DNA of 64,000 bases from Rhabdornis inornatus (lineage: Eukaryota > Chordata > Aves > Passeriformes > Rhabdornithidae). The first letter of the stretch is position 1, and each line of letters begins with the position of its first letter. The stretch covers positions 3,609,510 through 3,673,509 of the forward strand of contig VWZS01006721.1 in assembly GCA_013397075.1 (NCBI GenBank). Reading direction: 5' to 3'. The notes beneath the pieces are model-generated. The model had not been told where the DNA came from and did no database searches. It worked only from the letters and a program-made list of their open reading frames with translations. The position numbers and the translations under genes are program-made. Positions 32,776 through 46,389 of this stretch are shown here, piece after piece.

Positions 32776-35700
32776 TTACAGGGAGAGATGTGTCCTTTTG
32801 CCCACATACATGCTGTATGAAGAAGACTCATGCCTAAAATGTTCTCAGGGAAAAAAAAGACAATTTTTTTTCAGTATGTTTTCATACTTCAGGTGAGTAA
32901 CAAGTGTAATGGAAAGCAAAAACCAGGATCATGAAGAGATAAAAACAAACATCTGAAGGGGAGATTACACAAGGGACTGTGAGGTGTTAAGAAACGCCGG
33001 AAGAATTCCAGGGGAAAACTGCAAAATGGAGGCTGTCCTTGCTTAGTTTGGAGGTGTGGACCCTAATCTTCAAAACCATTTTCCTTTCTTTGAGAAAGAA
33101 CAATCTCCTTGTATTACACTAAATTATTTACCTCTTTGCAGGACTAGAATTACTGGGAAGGCTCTGCCCTTAATCAGTGATGTGGCCACATACTGGCCAT
33201 ACAGTTCTGTGGGAAGCAAGAATTTTTGCTGTTATAAGAGACTGGACTGGTCTAATATTTAAGTACAGGATGAAGAAGAAGAGAAGTTAATGAGAAAGAG
33301 GATTTTCCTTTTGCTGTAACTCTAACAAGAATTTAGAAAAAGAAGAAAACCTAATATGCTTTGAATTCTTTTGCTCATTCTTTTTCTTCAGGTAACTGGC
33401 CCACTATACTCATACAGAAATCAGTAATTCAAGTGCAATATAAGTGCAGTTACCAGGGAATGGCACATCTTGATACCATCAAAGTTTTAAGGAAATAAAA
33501 CTGCAAAAGCTGGGAGGAAGAGAAAGAAAGTACAGTTTGTCTGTTTCTGGGGTTTCAATGAGTGCGTTCAGATTGGAAGTGATGTTTAATGAAGAGCATA
33601 GGCAATCCTACCAGCTGCTAACAATGAAACATTTAACACCAACAACTGAAGACTGGTGCCTGAGACTCCAGAACACCTCCACCTGGCTGACAATATGGTG
33701 GTAGGAATTAGTTAACAGGGAATTTAGGAATGATTTGAACCACTGTAAGTCATTTTTCATATGTGACTTATTCTTAATTTGGCACCACAATGTGGACATA
33801 GCAATGTTGTAAGTCCACACTCACACTTCAGTGCTTTCTTTATTGTTTGGGTATCAGCTCACTCTTCATACACACGCTGTACTCAAAGCAAGGTAGCAAA
33901 TTAATAATGAATTACAAAATTGCTGTCAATAACTAAGCTACAAAGCTAAAATGAATAGAATTTAAAACCATTTTTAGAGGTTTAGTATGGGAAATCTACT
34001 AATGAAAGGAATTCTGGACAAAGAGATGGACAAGCAACCTAAACCCACAAATCTGAGATTTGATTAATTTGATTTTTTCCTTGAACACTACTGCCCCTCC
34101 ACATACAGCTGAGGCTAAGATTTCACAGTGTTAAAGTTTTGATTATATAGATTTATTACACATATTATTTAAAAAAACACATTAAAAAGATGTTTTATAG
34201 TTGTTCATATTATATTTGTAAACACAGGCAGTAAAGGTTTATGGTCCAACCTGTTTCATACTATCTTTTAATCAGATTTTTTTTAAAGCTTTTCTCTACC
34301 TGTAACCTTGATGCAAAGGAAGACATGACACACAAATTCATTATACATAGTAAATCAGGAAAACCCTTCTTTTCATAAGGGAAAAACCTGTAATTTTTCC
34401 TTTACTCATCTAATTTCTGTACCTAAAAAAAGAATACATGAGGCCAGAAAACCTTACTGCTCCATTTGGGAAAGCATTCTGAGAAAACAGCTTCCTACAC
34501 CTTGAAATCCTATGGGATACTATCTCCTATTCTAAACTCTGTGGATAGGATTATGTGCTTGCAGTGGTCATGGCAGCTTTTAGAGCTGGATCCCTGTTCC
34601 AGACTCCCAGATTATCCTGCAATAGGAGATTTCCAGATTTTGCTGCTGTTGATTTCTCACATCTTTGCACCCACTGCTTTAGGAGTGTCTGGAGTCAGCA
34701 GCTCAGACTGAGAGCAGCAAATGTAGATACAACTCTCTCAGGGAGACTCAACATCATCTTCAATAGTCACCAGCTTTAGTATGGGTGACACTTGTAGCCT
34801 CTGCCAGCTTGAGGTAAAAAAAACCCCAAACTTGAGTCATGTCCAAACATGGATCTTCCCAAGGGTAACCTGTCAGCTGTCTGCTGAATACAAGGTAGTT
34901 TCTTAAAGCAGATAAATTAACTTTAACTGTTTTTGGTGGGGAGGGAGAGCTCCTGTGTCATTACCATTTTACAGATGGATATGTGTGTTTACTTTCTTTT
35001 GTTTCATTATGAAGAGGTATGAGCTTGCTGTCATTAAAAACCTGCAATCTGGTTTCTAGTGTCTGATCCAATTACATGTGCTTCTGGAAAGACACACTAC
35101 CAAATAAATAATTGGAGAGGTGCAACTCTGAAATGACAATTTTTATTCATCGATCTCCTTCTGCAAGTCGAGATTGAGAGATGTAAACTTCAAGTGAATG
35201 AGATCTCCTGGGTGAGATTCTTCAGTTCAAACACAGTAAACAACTGTTGTCCTCTGATGCACATTTTAGTACTGCTGCAGGCAAACTTTCTAAATATTAA
35301 TAAAAAACCTATACAGATGAAAAGGAAGCCCTGGGAGATGGTACAGAATTTCTTGCCACATTCTAGGTCTAATCAAAGAAACATACGTTTCAGGTGAGAA
35401 AGAAAAGGAGATTCCCTAATTTGCTGTAGTATTTCCCCTTCTGGAATCACAGAGAGGTCAAAATTGACTAAACTGTAACAGATTAAATGTACTAGATTGT
35501 GATACTTGTGGTTAAAAAAAACAAGGGAGAGCCAGGTATTCTGTGCCCAAAAGCCACCATAACTCACTGGATTGTGCCATTTCCTACTGTCAGACTGGCC
35601 TGCCAGCACACTTCCCTCTGCAAAGTTCAGACCCAGGGATGCTCTGCTCTGAAGGAGGCAAACAGGGGCCAGTCACATATGAGTAATGAGAGAAAATAAG

Positions 35701-36614
35701 AGAGATGCTCTGGCACAGATGATCTCAGTGACCACAGCCTACCCAAAACTGTCAGTTTGACTTCCTGTGAATATTGTCCCCCATGTGAGGGATGGTGCAA
35801 GTTATTGCAGAAATGCTTTCATGTGCAAGATAGCATGTCACCTTGGGGAGGGGGAGAAGAGGAAGAACTAAATAACCAAATGTTGGCTCTAGAAGACTGC
35901 CAAGCTAGGAAGTGTGACCCAGCTGCCTACAAAAGAAAGATGCTAACATGAGAAAAGTGCAGTAGATCAAGGTGCTTCTGTTCTCCCCACTGTAATCTCA
36001 TGTAATACAAATCCCTTGGTTCTTGTTCTCCAGAGACAGAGAGGAAAATCACAGAGCTGAGGAAAAAGCCCAGACAATAACCTGCTGTTCCTTCCAAGCA
36101 AATGCTGGGCAAAGACTGAAGTGATTATAAAAAGATTTCATTTTAGCCCAAAGAATCACTGTATCAAAACTTTAAAAAGGATCTAGCAGTCACTAAGCCC
36201 ATTCCTGAGGGATCTCAGAAGCAGAAATGGGAGAGTTCCTAACTCTCTGGGCAGCAGTGAAGGGTCCAGACACAGCCTTTAGAAGACACTTATTCTCTGA
36301 AGCATTCTCCTCCCATCAGCTTCCCTTCTGCCCTGAGAGACAGCACCCACAGCTCTAGGCAGAGGAGCTCTAGGCATTTTTACTTACATCACCCTACCAG
36401 ACACCCAGGGAAGGAATGAGACTAAAAGCCTGTAAAAGATACAAATGCAAATTCAAGCACTACCAACACCAAGAAGTATGACACGATGTAGAAACACCTC
36501 CTGTCCCACACTCATGGGAAAATTCTGAAGGTAAAAAACAGCATCAAAAGTCTTACTCTTGAAAACTTTCAGAGAGAAATTAACCAGGATTATTTTCTAT
36601 ATCTTTCTGTGAAA

Positions 36615-36660
36615 GGCAGAGAACTTGATGAATAACTGCCTTAGAGGAAAGTTCTCTGCC
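36615..36660. repeat. 12-bp inverted repeat (hairpin)
   Basis: GGCAGAGAACTT (36615-36626) and AAGTTCTCTGCC (36649-36660) are perfectly complementary with a 22-base loop. The stem does not extend further, so it is shorter than a typical microRNA precursor. Confidence 0.75.
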
Positions 36661-39600
36661 AGGAGCAGAGAAAAACCACTACACTCCAAAAATACCAGAG
36701 AATAGCCTGAATACCCGCTTAGGGCAACACACATGATTTTGCCATCTTACTTTTCTATTACAGAATGATTAAGAGATGCCTCCTTTTAAAAACCATCAAC
36801 CCTTTATCTTAGCACAAGTTAGAACATTTTAGTATTTTTCTATTTAAAGGAGAAAGGTGACTATCACCATACAATAAAAAGAGTCTACAATAGATTGCTA
36901 CAGCATTTCAATATATTATTTATCCTGAAAAATCTTACAAGATGGTATCTGTAGAAATCAGAATAGAAAACTATAGATATCTGGGAGCAGATTGGAGCTA
37001 TTTGTGAGCATGATGCCCTCTGTCCCACCGTGCAGCTGGGGAGCTCGGGGGAAGGCACACGCTGACTAATCCACAGCCTGGATGATCCCCTCGCAGACAT
37101 TCCCCTCTGAATCTACTTGTGCATTACATCAGGCTTTTAAGAATTGTTCAAATACAGGCAAGGTAAGTATTTAAAAAAATAAAATTGAATTAAAACAAGA
37201 CAAAAGAAAGTTGGCGTTTCGGCTTTTTATTTCTAGAATGAACTCTATTCTTGCCTGAAAGGATTTGGTAGGCTAGAAACTTTGATTGTATTACTTGAAG
37301 AGTTTCATGGTGAGAGAACTGCTACGTTGTTGAGTCCAAATGAGGAAAAATACATCCTCCATCACAAACAATACCCTGACCTTATTATTAGGTAGAGCTA
37401 TTTTTGCTGTTTTGTTTTACCAATCTGCTGTTCATCATACCTCCAGTATTAATATTTGCCCTTGTGGTAGCCAAAATAGGTAACATTACTTTGATTTTTG
37501 CTGAGAAAATAATTTTACATAATAAATACCAAGAATTAAAGCAAATAGATATTTTTTGACAATCCTGAATTTTCCTTTTAGAGCTGTAACTTCTAGCTAG
37601 CAATTCACTCTCTGAAAAAAAAAAATAATGTTCTGTATTTGGCTGCAACTTTTGTGCAAGTGCAAGCAACAACTGCAGTATTTTTTTAAATGAGCCACAG
37701 TGATAGCTTTGCACTTCCTTGAGGCCTCTTCTCTTCTCACTGAATGAACTCCAGGGAATGGCATCATGTCGGGCTTTCCAGATGGATTATGTGAAGCCAT
37801 AGCTCAATGTCATTTTCAATAGCAAGGCTCATAATTAAAGGTCAAATAGTCACTTCATCTGCAATCAATCAATAGAAGAAGTACTAATACTAAGTACTAA
37901 TCAATCAATGGCAAATGCACTAATAAAAGCCATGCATCAAATGTCTGCATATGTGTGTGCTCACATGTACCGTGCATATATGTGAGCAGGGAGAAGGAGA
38001 GAAAGAGAACAACGTGGGGGTGAAAATGCCAGAGGCCATTGTGGATACTATATTTATCTTGGCTTCCTTGCAGGTTTATATCCTGCTTCAGTCATTAGCT
38101 GAAATGCAAATAAACATTGTTTTTTCTGCATGTGCGATGCCCTGTATGCAAAACCCTGCTGAAGCACCCACCTCTCTGCAGAGGTACTGACTGGTGCTCC
38201 CAACTAAGGAACACAAAGGCACCTACCCTGTGTAATTTGTCCTTACACAAACACGCCCTGCACTCTGATCTTTGAGACAAAAAAGTGTGTCAACTGTTCT
38301 GTCTACAAAATAAAACCCAGCAGATGGGAACTGCACTCATCTCCGTGCAGAGCAAGCACTTATTCATGGATGCAACAGTGGAAGTGGCAGTTGGCCTCAT
38401 GAGCATGCACTGCATGGGAATTAGTTGGTTTCATAATATGGTGTGGGAGAAAGTGACTTACAAAAGTCTTCTCATGCCTCTCCTATTACCACTTCTAAAG
38501 CTTTAAAGCTGTCAGCTCTTCTCCCACTTTAGTTGGTGCCATTCTCAGCTCCCCAGGGAATGGGCCAGACATACCTATTTGGAGTTTCACCTGCCAAGCT
38601 GAGAGAAATCAGTTTCAAAGTGAAAGAACAAGTGTTGAGGGGTCATTTATACACTACCACTGAAATCTTGAAGACAAACAAAGCAGAGCTCCACAACAGA
38701 TGTGAAATGAGAGTGTGAGCCATGTTTGTGCTTTCAGGCATTGCAGTGACAGAAGGAGAAGGAAAAGCTCTCTCCACCATAAGCAAGAAGATCTCTCATT
38801 GCATGGTTTATAATAAACACCTATGGACAAGCAGAAATGTGCCAGAACAGCAAAAGAGTAAGGGCCAAAATGTCTGTGTTTGTCTTGTTTCTGGTAAGAC
38901 CAGAGTGGACAGGGACAGATTTAAGCGTCATTCAGAAACAGCTAATCCTTAAAAATGAATTAGATCTACTCTGCTCCCACCTTCAGCGAAGGAAAAAATG
39001 TCACCTGCTCTGGTTAACCTATCTGTTTACATCATCAGCTCAGGGGCATGCCTCATCACACCCCAGCTTTGTAAAACCCAATACTCCTTATTTTCATACA
39101 GATTTGTTTTTATACAGCTCTACGTTATATGGAACTGGTACTAACACCAAAAGGAATAAAATATCAGTGGTCCCAAACTCAGCCAGCTGGACTCTGATAC
39201 ACAGCAGGCACACCTGGACACTCATGGAGCAGCACAGGTATTTCAGGCTTACCAAGGACAGGCTCCCAGGGGATTGCCAAAAGGAGGATTTCCCCATCCC
39301 TTTCCCAGGATGACTGGAAAGCAGTCTGCCCCAAAGCTGACAGAACAGTCCATAGCTGAGAAACAGCCCCACAGTACCACGTTCCACTATCTACCTGTTT
39401 CATTTCAACCTGCACACTTAGACATGGGATATCTGGAGTAGGGAAAAAAGGTATTTCTGGCTGAGGAGAAGCTGCAGGAGTTCTTGAAGTCAAGGTGGCC
39501 AAAGTATTTTTTGCTGATGTACTTGGGCAAAGAAAACTGCAGAATACAAAAGCTGGCTCATGAGGCTATGTTAATACAAGCAGCAGTAACTCGGAATTGG

Positions 39601-40121
39601 GAAAATGTGAGCCAAAAGGTCAAGGAAGCTAGGAACCTCAAACTAAGTTCTTCTAAAGAAGAAAAAGAAAATTAAAAATTGAGAGTGTAGTAGCAGAAGA
39701 AAAGTGAACTGACCCAGCTGTGTGCACAGAGACAGGTCAAGACAGGCTGCATAAGGATGTTTGGTAGTCAGTAAAAGAAACAGTCCTCATTTTTTGGGGG
39801 GTGATGGCAAGCCCCTTTAGGACTTAAATATTTTAAAAGGTTTTGTGCTTATTTTCTTAGGGTCATGGCAAGCTGGCAGAAATATTCAACAGAGCATATA
39901 TAAAACTATTCTCATCGAGAAGAGAAGGGCAAACTTGTACATTTGTGTTGTTAAACACAACCAGCTTCTCCAGCTTTTCTTCTGTAGTATCACAGTTGTG
40001 CCCTAAGTTCATACACACCTCCAAAAGCAGCACAGCAGTGCTTTATGACTTATGTGTGCAGTTGTATCTACAAATGCAAGTGTAACTGTCCTGAATAGAA
40101 GCTCATTTATTAGCCAAGTTT

Positions 40122-40570
40122 CATAGAATTCTTGGCTGGAAAAGACCAGTGTCATTTAATCTATGTTCTGCTCCAAGGCAGAATCAACTCCAGCTTTTTA
40201 ATTCCCATCTGAGGCTTGCCTACCATGATAGGAGATTGAAGACATCAATAGGCAACATATTCCAAAGCTGAACTGTTTTACACTAGACAGGTTCCCCTGA
40301 TTGTTAGCTTAAATCATCATCACTGTAACAAAGTCCTTCCCTTTACAAAGTCCACTGTGACAGAGTTTCTTTCTTCCTTCTTTGCATCAACCTTTTATGC
40401 ATTTGAAGATCACTGCAGTATTTCAGTTATCTTCTCTCAACAATCCCAACTGCTCCATTCTACCTCTGGGGTCATGTTTTTGAGGTCTATGATCACTCAT
40501 GGCACTCTCCTCTGATCTCTTTCCAGTTAGTCCACATAATTTTAAAATTGTGGAGCCCAAAACATTGTGC
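40122..40570 (-). mobile_element. CR1: Old, diverged CR1 LINE fragment
   Basis: The + strand begins CATAGAATTCTTGGCTGG. It continues with blocks typical of the reverse complement of an old CR1 3' region, such as ATTGAAGACATCAATAGGC, GATCACTGCAGTATTTCAG, CTCTCCTCTGATCTCTTTCC and GGAGCCCAAAACATTG. Divergence is much higher than in the copies at 12.9 and 28.0 kb, so the insertion is older. Confidence 0.75.
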
Positions 40571-41658
40571 AAATATCAAAAACCGCAACGGTCTCAAGCT
40601 ACACAATTTTTGCTACTTCTCTGCAACCCATAGGACCCTGTGTGAAAGGAAGGTAGGTTAGTTTAGTATGCTATGTATTTGACAAAGCCATGGGGCTGTT
40701 ACTCATTTCCTTGTTCTTCCTGCACTGTCAAAACAATTTATTCAATGGCTTAGTTCAGTAGTTTTTCTACAAAACGAAGTCAAAATTCACTGATCTATAA
40801 TTCCTCATCCCTTCCCCATTCCCACTGTAAAAAGAGATATTTTGTTTGACTTTTCCTTGTCTTCCAGGCACTCCTCCACTTCCCAAAGACTTTCAAAGGC
40901 ACTTGCTAACAGCTCAGCACAGGCTTGGCTGAAGCAAAGAGCCCTGAGGTGAGTTTCGCTCTATCAAACCAACCTGAAAAACATCTAAGTCCCAACTTGC
41001 TCTTGCCCTGTTTCAGGCTGAGTTCTTACCTTTGTTATTGACACTAGCTGTGTTCCTGTTCCTCTTTCACAGATACACTCTTGAAAAAAGTCAGATATTC
41101 AATCATATATGCTTTACCAATATCTATATTTTCCAAGAAATAAAGTTATCCAAACTATCTGCAGACTTCAACACATACATTTTGTTCATGTTAAGCAAAA
41201 GACTATTGTGTATTTGTGATTTCTGAATAAACTATATCCTTTGATTTTCACTTGTACATTCCAGCTTTTAGATGCAAGATTTTACTGCCAAACTGGGCAG
41301 ATAAACCTTCCAATCTCTTCAGAAACAAATGTGAAATTTTTTCAGCATTAGATAAGGCAACAGAACAGAATAAGAATGGAAAGAAAAATACAGCTTTCCA
41401 CAAATCAGGTGGTCTTACTCTACAACCACTAAAATCTCAGCTGAGCAGATTGTGTCCCCCGCCCTGTAGGAAGCATTAATTTCATCTGTGCAAGAATATT
41501 ATCCTACTATTACTATCATACTGGTAGCAATACTTGTCACACTAAACCCAAAACCATTTAAGCACAAAAACCAGCAACTAAACCAATTTTTTTTTTTTCA
41601 ACACAGCAAGGCATGGATGTTACTGTTGTTTTGCTCACAAATTTATCTCCTGACTTAC

Positions 41659-41732
41659 CCAGGGTGAGGGATTTATGTGTGGAACAGAAAATGATAGCCA
41701 CTGTGTCTGCTGGTGTGAAAGTAGAGTTATTC
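41659..41732 (-). CDS. SLC10A7: SLC10A7 exon: FTPADTVAIIFCSTHKSLTL segment
   Basis: The acceptor is TTTTGTTTTGTAG and the donor GTAAGT. The first base completes an Arg codon, followed by NNSTFTPADTVAIIFCST and HKSLTL, and the exon ends one base into a Gly codon. The FCSTHKSLTLG motif is invariant in the SLC10A7 proteins I recall and lies in the core of the transporter fold. Only one residue differs from my memory of the human exon (NNSG to NNST). Confidence 0.97.
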
Positions 41733-43247
41733 CTACAAAACAAAAGAGTTTTAATAACCTCTGATAGCAAAAACCTTCTTAAAACAGCATCTATCAAAAA
41801 TTATATTTTGAGGATTCATATACACGTTCACATCCCTTGGATCGATCTAGTGATAGAAATAATTCCACCCATAAATGAACCAGCAGTGTTTGATTTTATT
41901 TCTCTTTAGCATAATTGTTTCTCTGTAGTGCCAAACTCTCTAATGAATACACTCCCATGTGAAAGATTGGAATTTTGAAGACATGCTGTGTAGGACACAA
42001 CTTTATTCCAGACAATTTTATTTTGTCAAACATGCAGAAAGATCACAGCAGGGACCACTTACCTCCACAAATGAAGAGAGAAGGACCTATGATTTCTTTT
42101 TCTAGTAGGGAATAGTAACAAAATGCTCAGTTTGGACAATATATTGAGTCTACACTAAGGAGTTAGCTTCCACTTCAGAGAAAAACTACATCTAAGGGTT
42201 TAAACACTGGTACTAAGGCCAGGTGGGTGGAAAAATGACATATATATAGAGAGAGATATGACTGGCCAGTGGATCATCCTTTGGTCCAAATTAGGAGTAA
42301 TTCTATGAGATTCTAAATATTCACCATACTGAGTTGGTTACTGCTTAAGGCAATTTAGATTTCACAGTTGGGGAATATCTTCTCCCCAGGTTAGGTCTAG
42401 CAGTTCTGAAGTTATTTAAAAATGCCTTCTAAGGCCAGGATATGATCTTGTCACAGAGAAATTTTCTTCTGTCACTAAAAAAAGCCTAAGTAGCTCTAAG
42501 ACACTGTACCCTTCTTTGTGATTCTCCCTAATGGATATTGGATAATTTATACAAAGCATATGCCTGGAGTCTGCTGTATTGTGGCACTCCCCCTTCAGCA
42601 GAGTGCTGCTACAACAAATACTCCAGTAAGCCTAAGTGAGAGGACAACTGTGGCTACTCCAACGAGCACCAGTGATGCCCTCAGTCACTGGCTAACACCA
42701 TTCTCACAGTACTAGTTTTTGAGAAGTGAATGTACAACTGTCCTTCCTCACTGATATTTTAAAAAATGAAAAAAAAATCTCTACCAAACATTAGTTCAGG
42801 ACAACTGTCTATTAAGAATCACCATATAAATGTAGCAAATTTGACGTATACAGAGAGGAGTGAATTGCCAGCCCAGCAAATGTATCTTGAGATGTAAAAA
42901 GTCAAACTGAGTTCTCTCTCTCATATGTCATCAGAATGTCTGCAGGGCAAATTATACCTTCAGTGACATCTGTGCAAATCCATTTTTTTCAGTGGATGAG
43001 GTATAGCAGTGATTGATTGAGATTTAACAACTCTGTAATTAACACACAAGAAAGGACAGAATTCAGGTCCCACTCTCTTAGCCTATGAAACTCTAACAGA
43101 GAAAATGCAGGAACGACAATATGAAATACCAAAATGAGGTCACCTCTATTCAGAAACCTGCCTTTAAACATTTGTATCAACTTTGTCACCCAAAACAAAT
43201 CGCACAAAAGAAATATTCAAAGGCTGTGATTCAGCACATTCAATTAC
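41733..43247. other. SLC10A7 intron (1.5 kb)
   Basis: A short intron with AT-rich sequence and no recognisable element. Confidence 0.8.
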
Positions 43248-43299
43248 CTTGTGGAGAAGAGGAAAGTCAAAAACATGAAGCTCATCTGAACAGAAAATA
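43248..43299 (-). CDS. SLC10A7: SLC10A7 exon: short FSVQMSFMFLTFLFST segment
   Basis: The acceptor is TTCTCTTTCAG and the donor GTAATT. The 52-base exon is too short to appear as a separate open frame of note. It encodes FSVQMSFMFLTFLFST between two split codons (Ile and Arg). It matches the human membrane segment, recalled as FSIQLSFMLLTFIFST, with only conservative changes. Reading phase with both neighbours is exact. Confidence 0.94.
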
Positions 43300-46223
43300 C
43301 TGAAAGAGAAACAAGCTAAAATTAGACCACAATTGTAATTACCATGTCCATGCCTTTTATTCCCATATTACACGTCAGAAACGAGGCTGGACCAAGTCTA
43401 TCCAGAGAAATCCACTGACACCCAGTCTTTAAAGACTGCCTGGAAGAACAATACAGATCATTGTATCCAGGGAATCTAGAATTAATGGTGTGGCTGCACA
43501 AGTTCTTCCTGGGGTAGCTCCTCTGAGTCAAGTATTTCTTGACACAATGAATGGCAGGAAATAGTGCACATGATGCACATCTCTTTGCACAGGTTTTGTT
43601 TATTGGGTTGACAACATAAAATCTGTCAGACATGCTCTGGTGGCTGGGCATTTAGACTTGCTATTTTACAGGAGAAAGCACAGTGTATAAGAATGATCCA
43701 AATAAATATTCTCAGCCCTGGGTATATTAATCACGATCATTCATGGGGAGAGGGAAGAGAAGATCATCATAGATATTTGAAGTCTTTCTGAGACAAAGGC
43801 TAATTCCTGGGCTAGGAATTTCAGACGTTTCTTGCAAGCTCTGTAAGTGCAGGTAGTTATGAGCATCCCAAGGGGAGCTCTTCTGTCTGCCAGTTCTGCT
43901 GACACCCACAGGGGCTCTGGGGGCACAGAGCCCACCCTTGGACTGCAGAGATATGAGGAGAAGCTGGTGGCCTCCATGAGTAACTGCAGAGACAGAGGAT
44001 CACCCCAGAGCATGGGGACTCCCCACAAGGCTGGAGGAGACAACCCGTGACCTGCACAGGCCTTTTCTGACTTTATGGGTTTTGAGGAAAAGGCTTTTAC
44101 TTGCAGCAGAATCTGGGGTGGCTCCTCTCCCTATTCCTTGCAAAACTTGTGAGTGCAGTAAGGCTGACATGCCCCATAGGGCAGTGCAAGTCAAGACAGC
44201 GCATTTGATTTTGACCCCAGTTTACAACTGGGAAACATGGCAATGATATTAGCTATTACCAGTGACATTTTCTATTCTCCTACATACATTTCCTAGAATG
44301 TATAAATGCCACCTCAGTATGCACTTGATTCCTCCTTCATGAACTAAGGGAGCAATCCATTGTTCCTGAATTCCTATTTTTCCCCAACTAAGTACATCAA
44401 TTTAATATGCACAGAAAAAAAACCAATCCCTTACTACACATAATTCTGTAAAGCAATAAAAATGTGTTGCTACCAATTATTCCTTGTGAACATTTTGCCG
44501 TGGCTAGAATATTAGCATAAAAATTACATAAAAACATTAATCAACAGAATAACAAACTCAGTTTCACCTCAAACTCCTTGTGCTAATTTCACTTCCTGGT
44601 GTAACACAATACACAGATCCAGTCAACACATCCAATGGTGATACAGAAGCTTTTTCTAGAATACAATGTGCATACCCATCTCCAAAACTTCCTTGGTTCT
44701 TGGTTTTATAAGTAGTCCAGAAAAAACCCTCAAACAATTGTCTAATATGTTCCAAGCAGTTCCAATATTTATGTTAATATTCTTACTAGGAAATTCCAGT
44801 TATGCACACTGGCAATGAACACACAGATATGATTTTCAGTGTATTCCACAGCAAATGGTACATTTCATTTCACATGGCACAAATACAGAGTTGTCTTGAA
44901 GAGAAATAAAGGCCAAGCAAGGCAACAGAAGCAAACACTGTACATCAGCTGTTCTAGGAAGAACATGCCTTCTTAAATACAAAAGAAACTTTTTTTTTTC
45001 AAAGTAGTGATGAGCACAATAATATAAAATTACTTCCCGAGTTTCTCTTTTAAGCCTGAGATGAAAATCTCCGTACCATTCTTTTTTTGCTGACAACTCT
45101 GCACTGATTTAAGTGCAAGGTCCTTCTTGGGTGCCAGTGCAAAGAAGTATTTATTCCATTTCAAAAAGCGCTCCATAGCATTGCTTCCTACTTCTTTGGT
45201 TTCAGAATAAAGCATTTATATAGTACCATTTATAATTCCATGTATTACTTTACAGAGGTAAAGTAATTAGTAAAATAGTGTTTCATAATCTAAAAAAATG
45301 CCACAAATAGGAAAGAATTAAGATCTGATGCACAAAGCGGAGGGACAAATTTCCTACTGGCTTTAGTAGAGGACAGATTTATAGAAGATATATACATTAT
45401 TTTCATTAGACAGAAGCATATGCAGACACACACCTCAAAGCAGGTAATGGACTGATTTCTTGAAATCTAACAGTTTTAGAGTATGAGATATGATTTATAC
45501 TGAAGTATACTGTAGTTACCTCTCCTCCATGCAAACTGAAACTCCTGTCTGTGGGCAGTCTGAAGCAAGATGGAAATTCCCTGCTGGGAGAGGAGACAGT
45601 GCCTGTACAGCTCTGCCTTTCCCTGGGAGGGAGGGGGGGATCTGCAAGCATGTTTCCAGCTGATGGCAAAGATACCAGCAGCCTATTCTCACGTGGATGT
45701 TATTTAAGGCTGAATGACTTGAGTGCTTCTAAAAGAAACTCTAAGAAATGTGCTCATCCACAGAAACAGATCAACACATTCTAACTCCCAACTAGTTTCT
45801 AGGTTTATAATATGCTAAGGAAGAACATTTCAAAAATTAGAAGAGTGCTTCTGAGTAACAGCTCAATCCCAAATCTTTCCCTGCTGTTTGGAATGTGACA
45901 TCTGTGTTTTTTATTGCTGTTTAATAACAAAGAAGCCACAACCAGAGCGCCAATAAATGCTTGTAAAGTACTACTATGCCTTTTAGAAAAGAAGGACCAC
46001 AGAGCAACCTCAGGCACTCCTAAACAGCAGGGTTCATTCCTCTCTAAATGCTTACTCGACCTCCTAAATGCATCCAGCTCCTAAGAAGTTTGGCAGCCTG
46101 GTTTACTAGATGCTTTAGAAACTCTTCACCCCATGCCAGTACTCTCACAGCTCCCCCAGTACATGTAGCTCATTACAGACCTGAAAGACACACAAAAAAG
46201 AGTCACTTCAGGGCTGAACTTAC
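43300..46223. other. SLC10A7 intron (2.9 kb)
   Basis: A mostly AT-rich intron with a moderately GC-rich patch at about 43880-44060 that has overlapping short open frames and no homology that I recognise. Confidence 0.7.
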
Positions 46224-46389
46224 TTATGAACACGATTATAATCAAACTAAATTTATCCAGGTCAATATTTGGATTGGCAAAAGTATCACAGAAGGTTGTG
46301 TAGATGATCATCAGGAGCACACAGCTGCTGATAGCACCAAATGGAGGCTTCTTCCTCTCAAGCCAGTCCTTGATGTATCTTCGGACAAT
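46224..46389 (-). CDS. SLC10A7: SLC10A7 exon: IVRRYIKDWLERKKPPFGAI segment
   Basis: The acceptor is CTGTGTTTCAG and the donor GTAAGT. The exon encodes a basic cytoplasmic-type loop (IVRRYIKDWLERKKPPFG), a membrane segment (ISSCVLLMIIYTTFCDTF), a loop (NPNIDLDKF) and the start of the next membrane segment (SLIIIVFI). Against my memory of the human protein the differences are few (SSS to SSC, TFS to TFA, SLVLILFI to SLIIIVFI). This is strong identification of the gene. Confidence 0.98.

Larger units (their letters stand above)
26903..41658. other. SLC10A7 intron (14.8 kb)
   Basis: AT-rich intron with no recognisable gene. It contains a CR1 fragment (27978), an AT microsatellite (29679-29713), a pyrimidine-rich tract (30057-30235), a 22-bp palindrome (32754-32775), a hairpin (36615-36660) and an old CR1 (40122-40570). 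The remaining open frames are short and lack coding signs. Confidence 0.7.

Noticed and set aside
41558..41797. Extended 79-codon reading frame around the SLC10A7 exon
   Set aside because: Only the part between the acceptor at 41733 and the donor at 41658 is exon; the rest is intron read-through.
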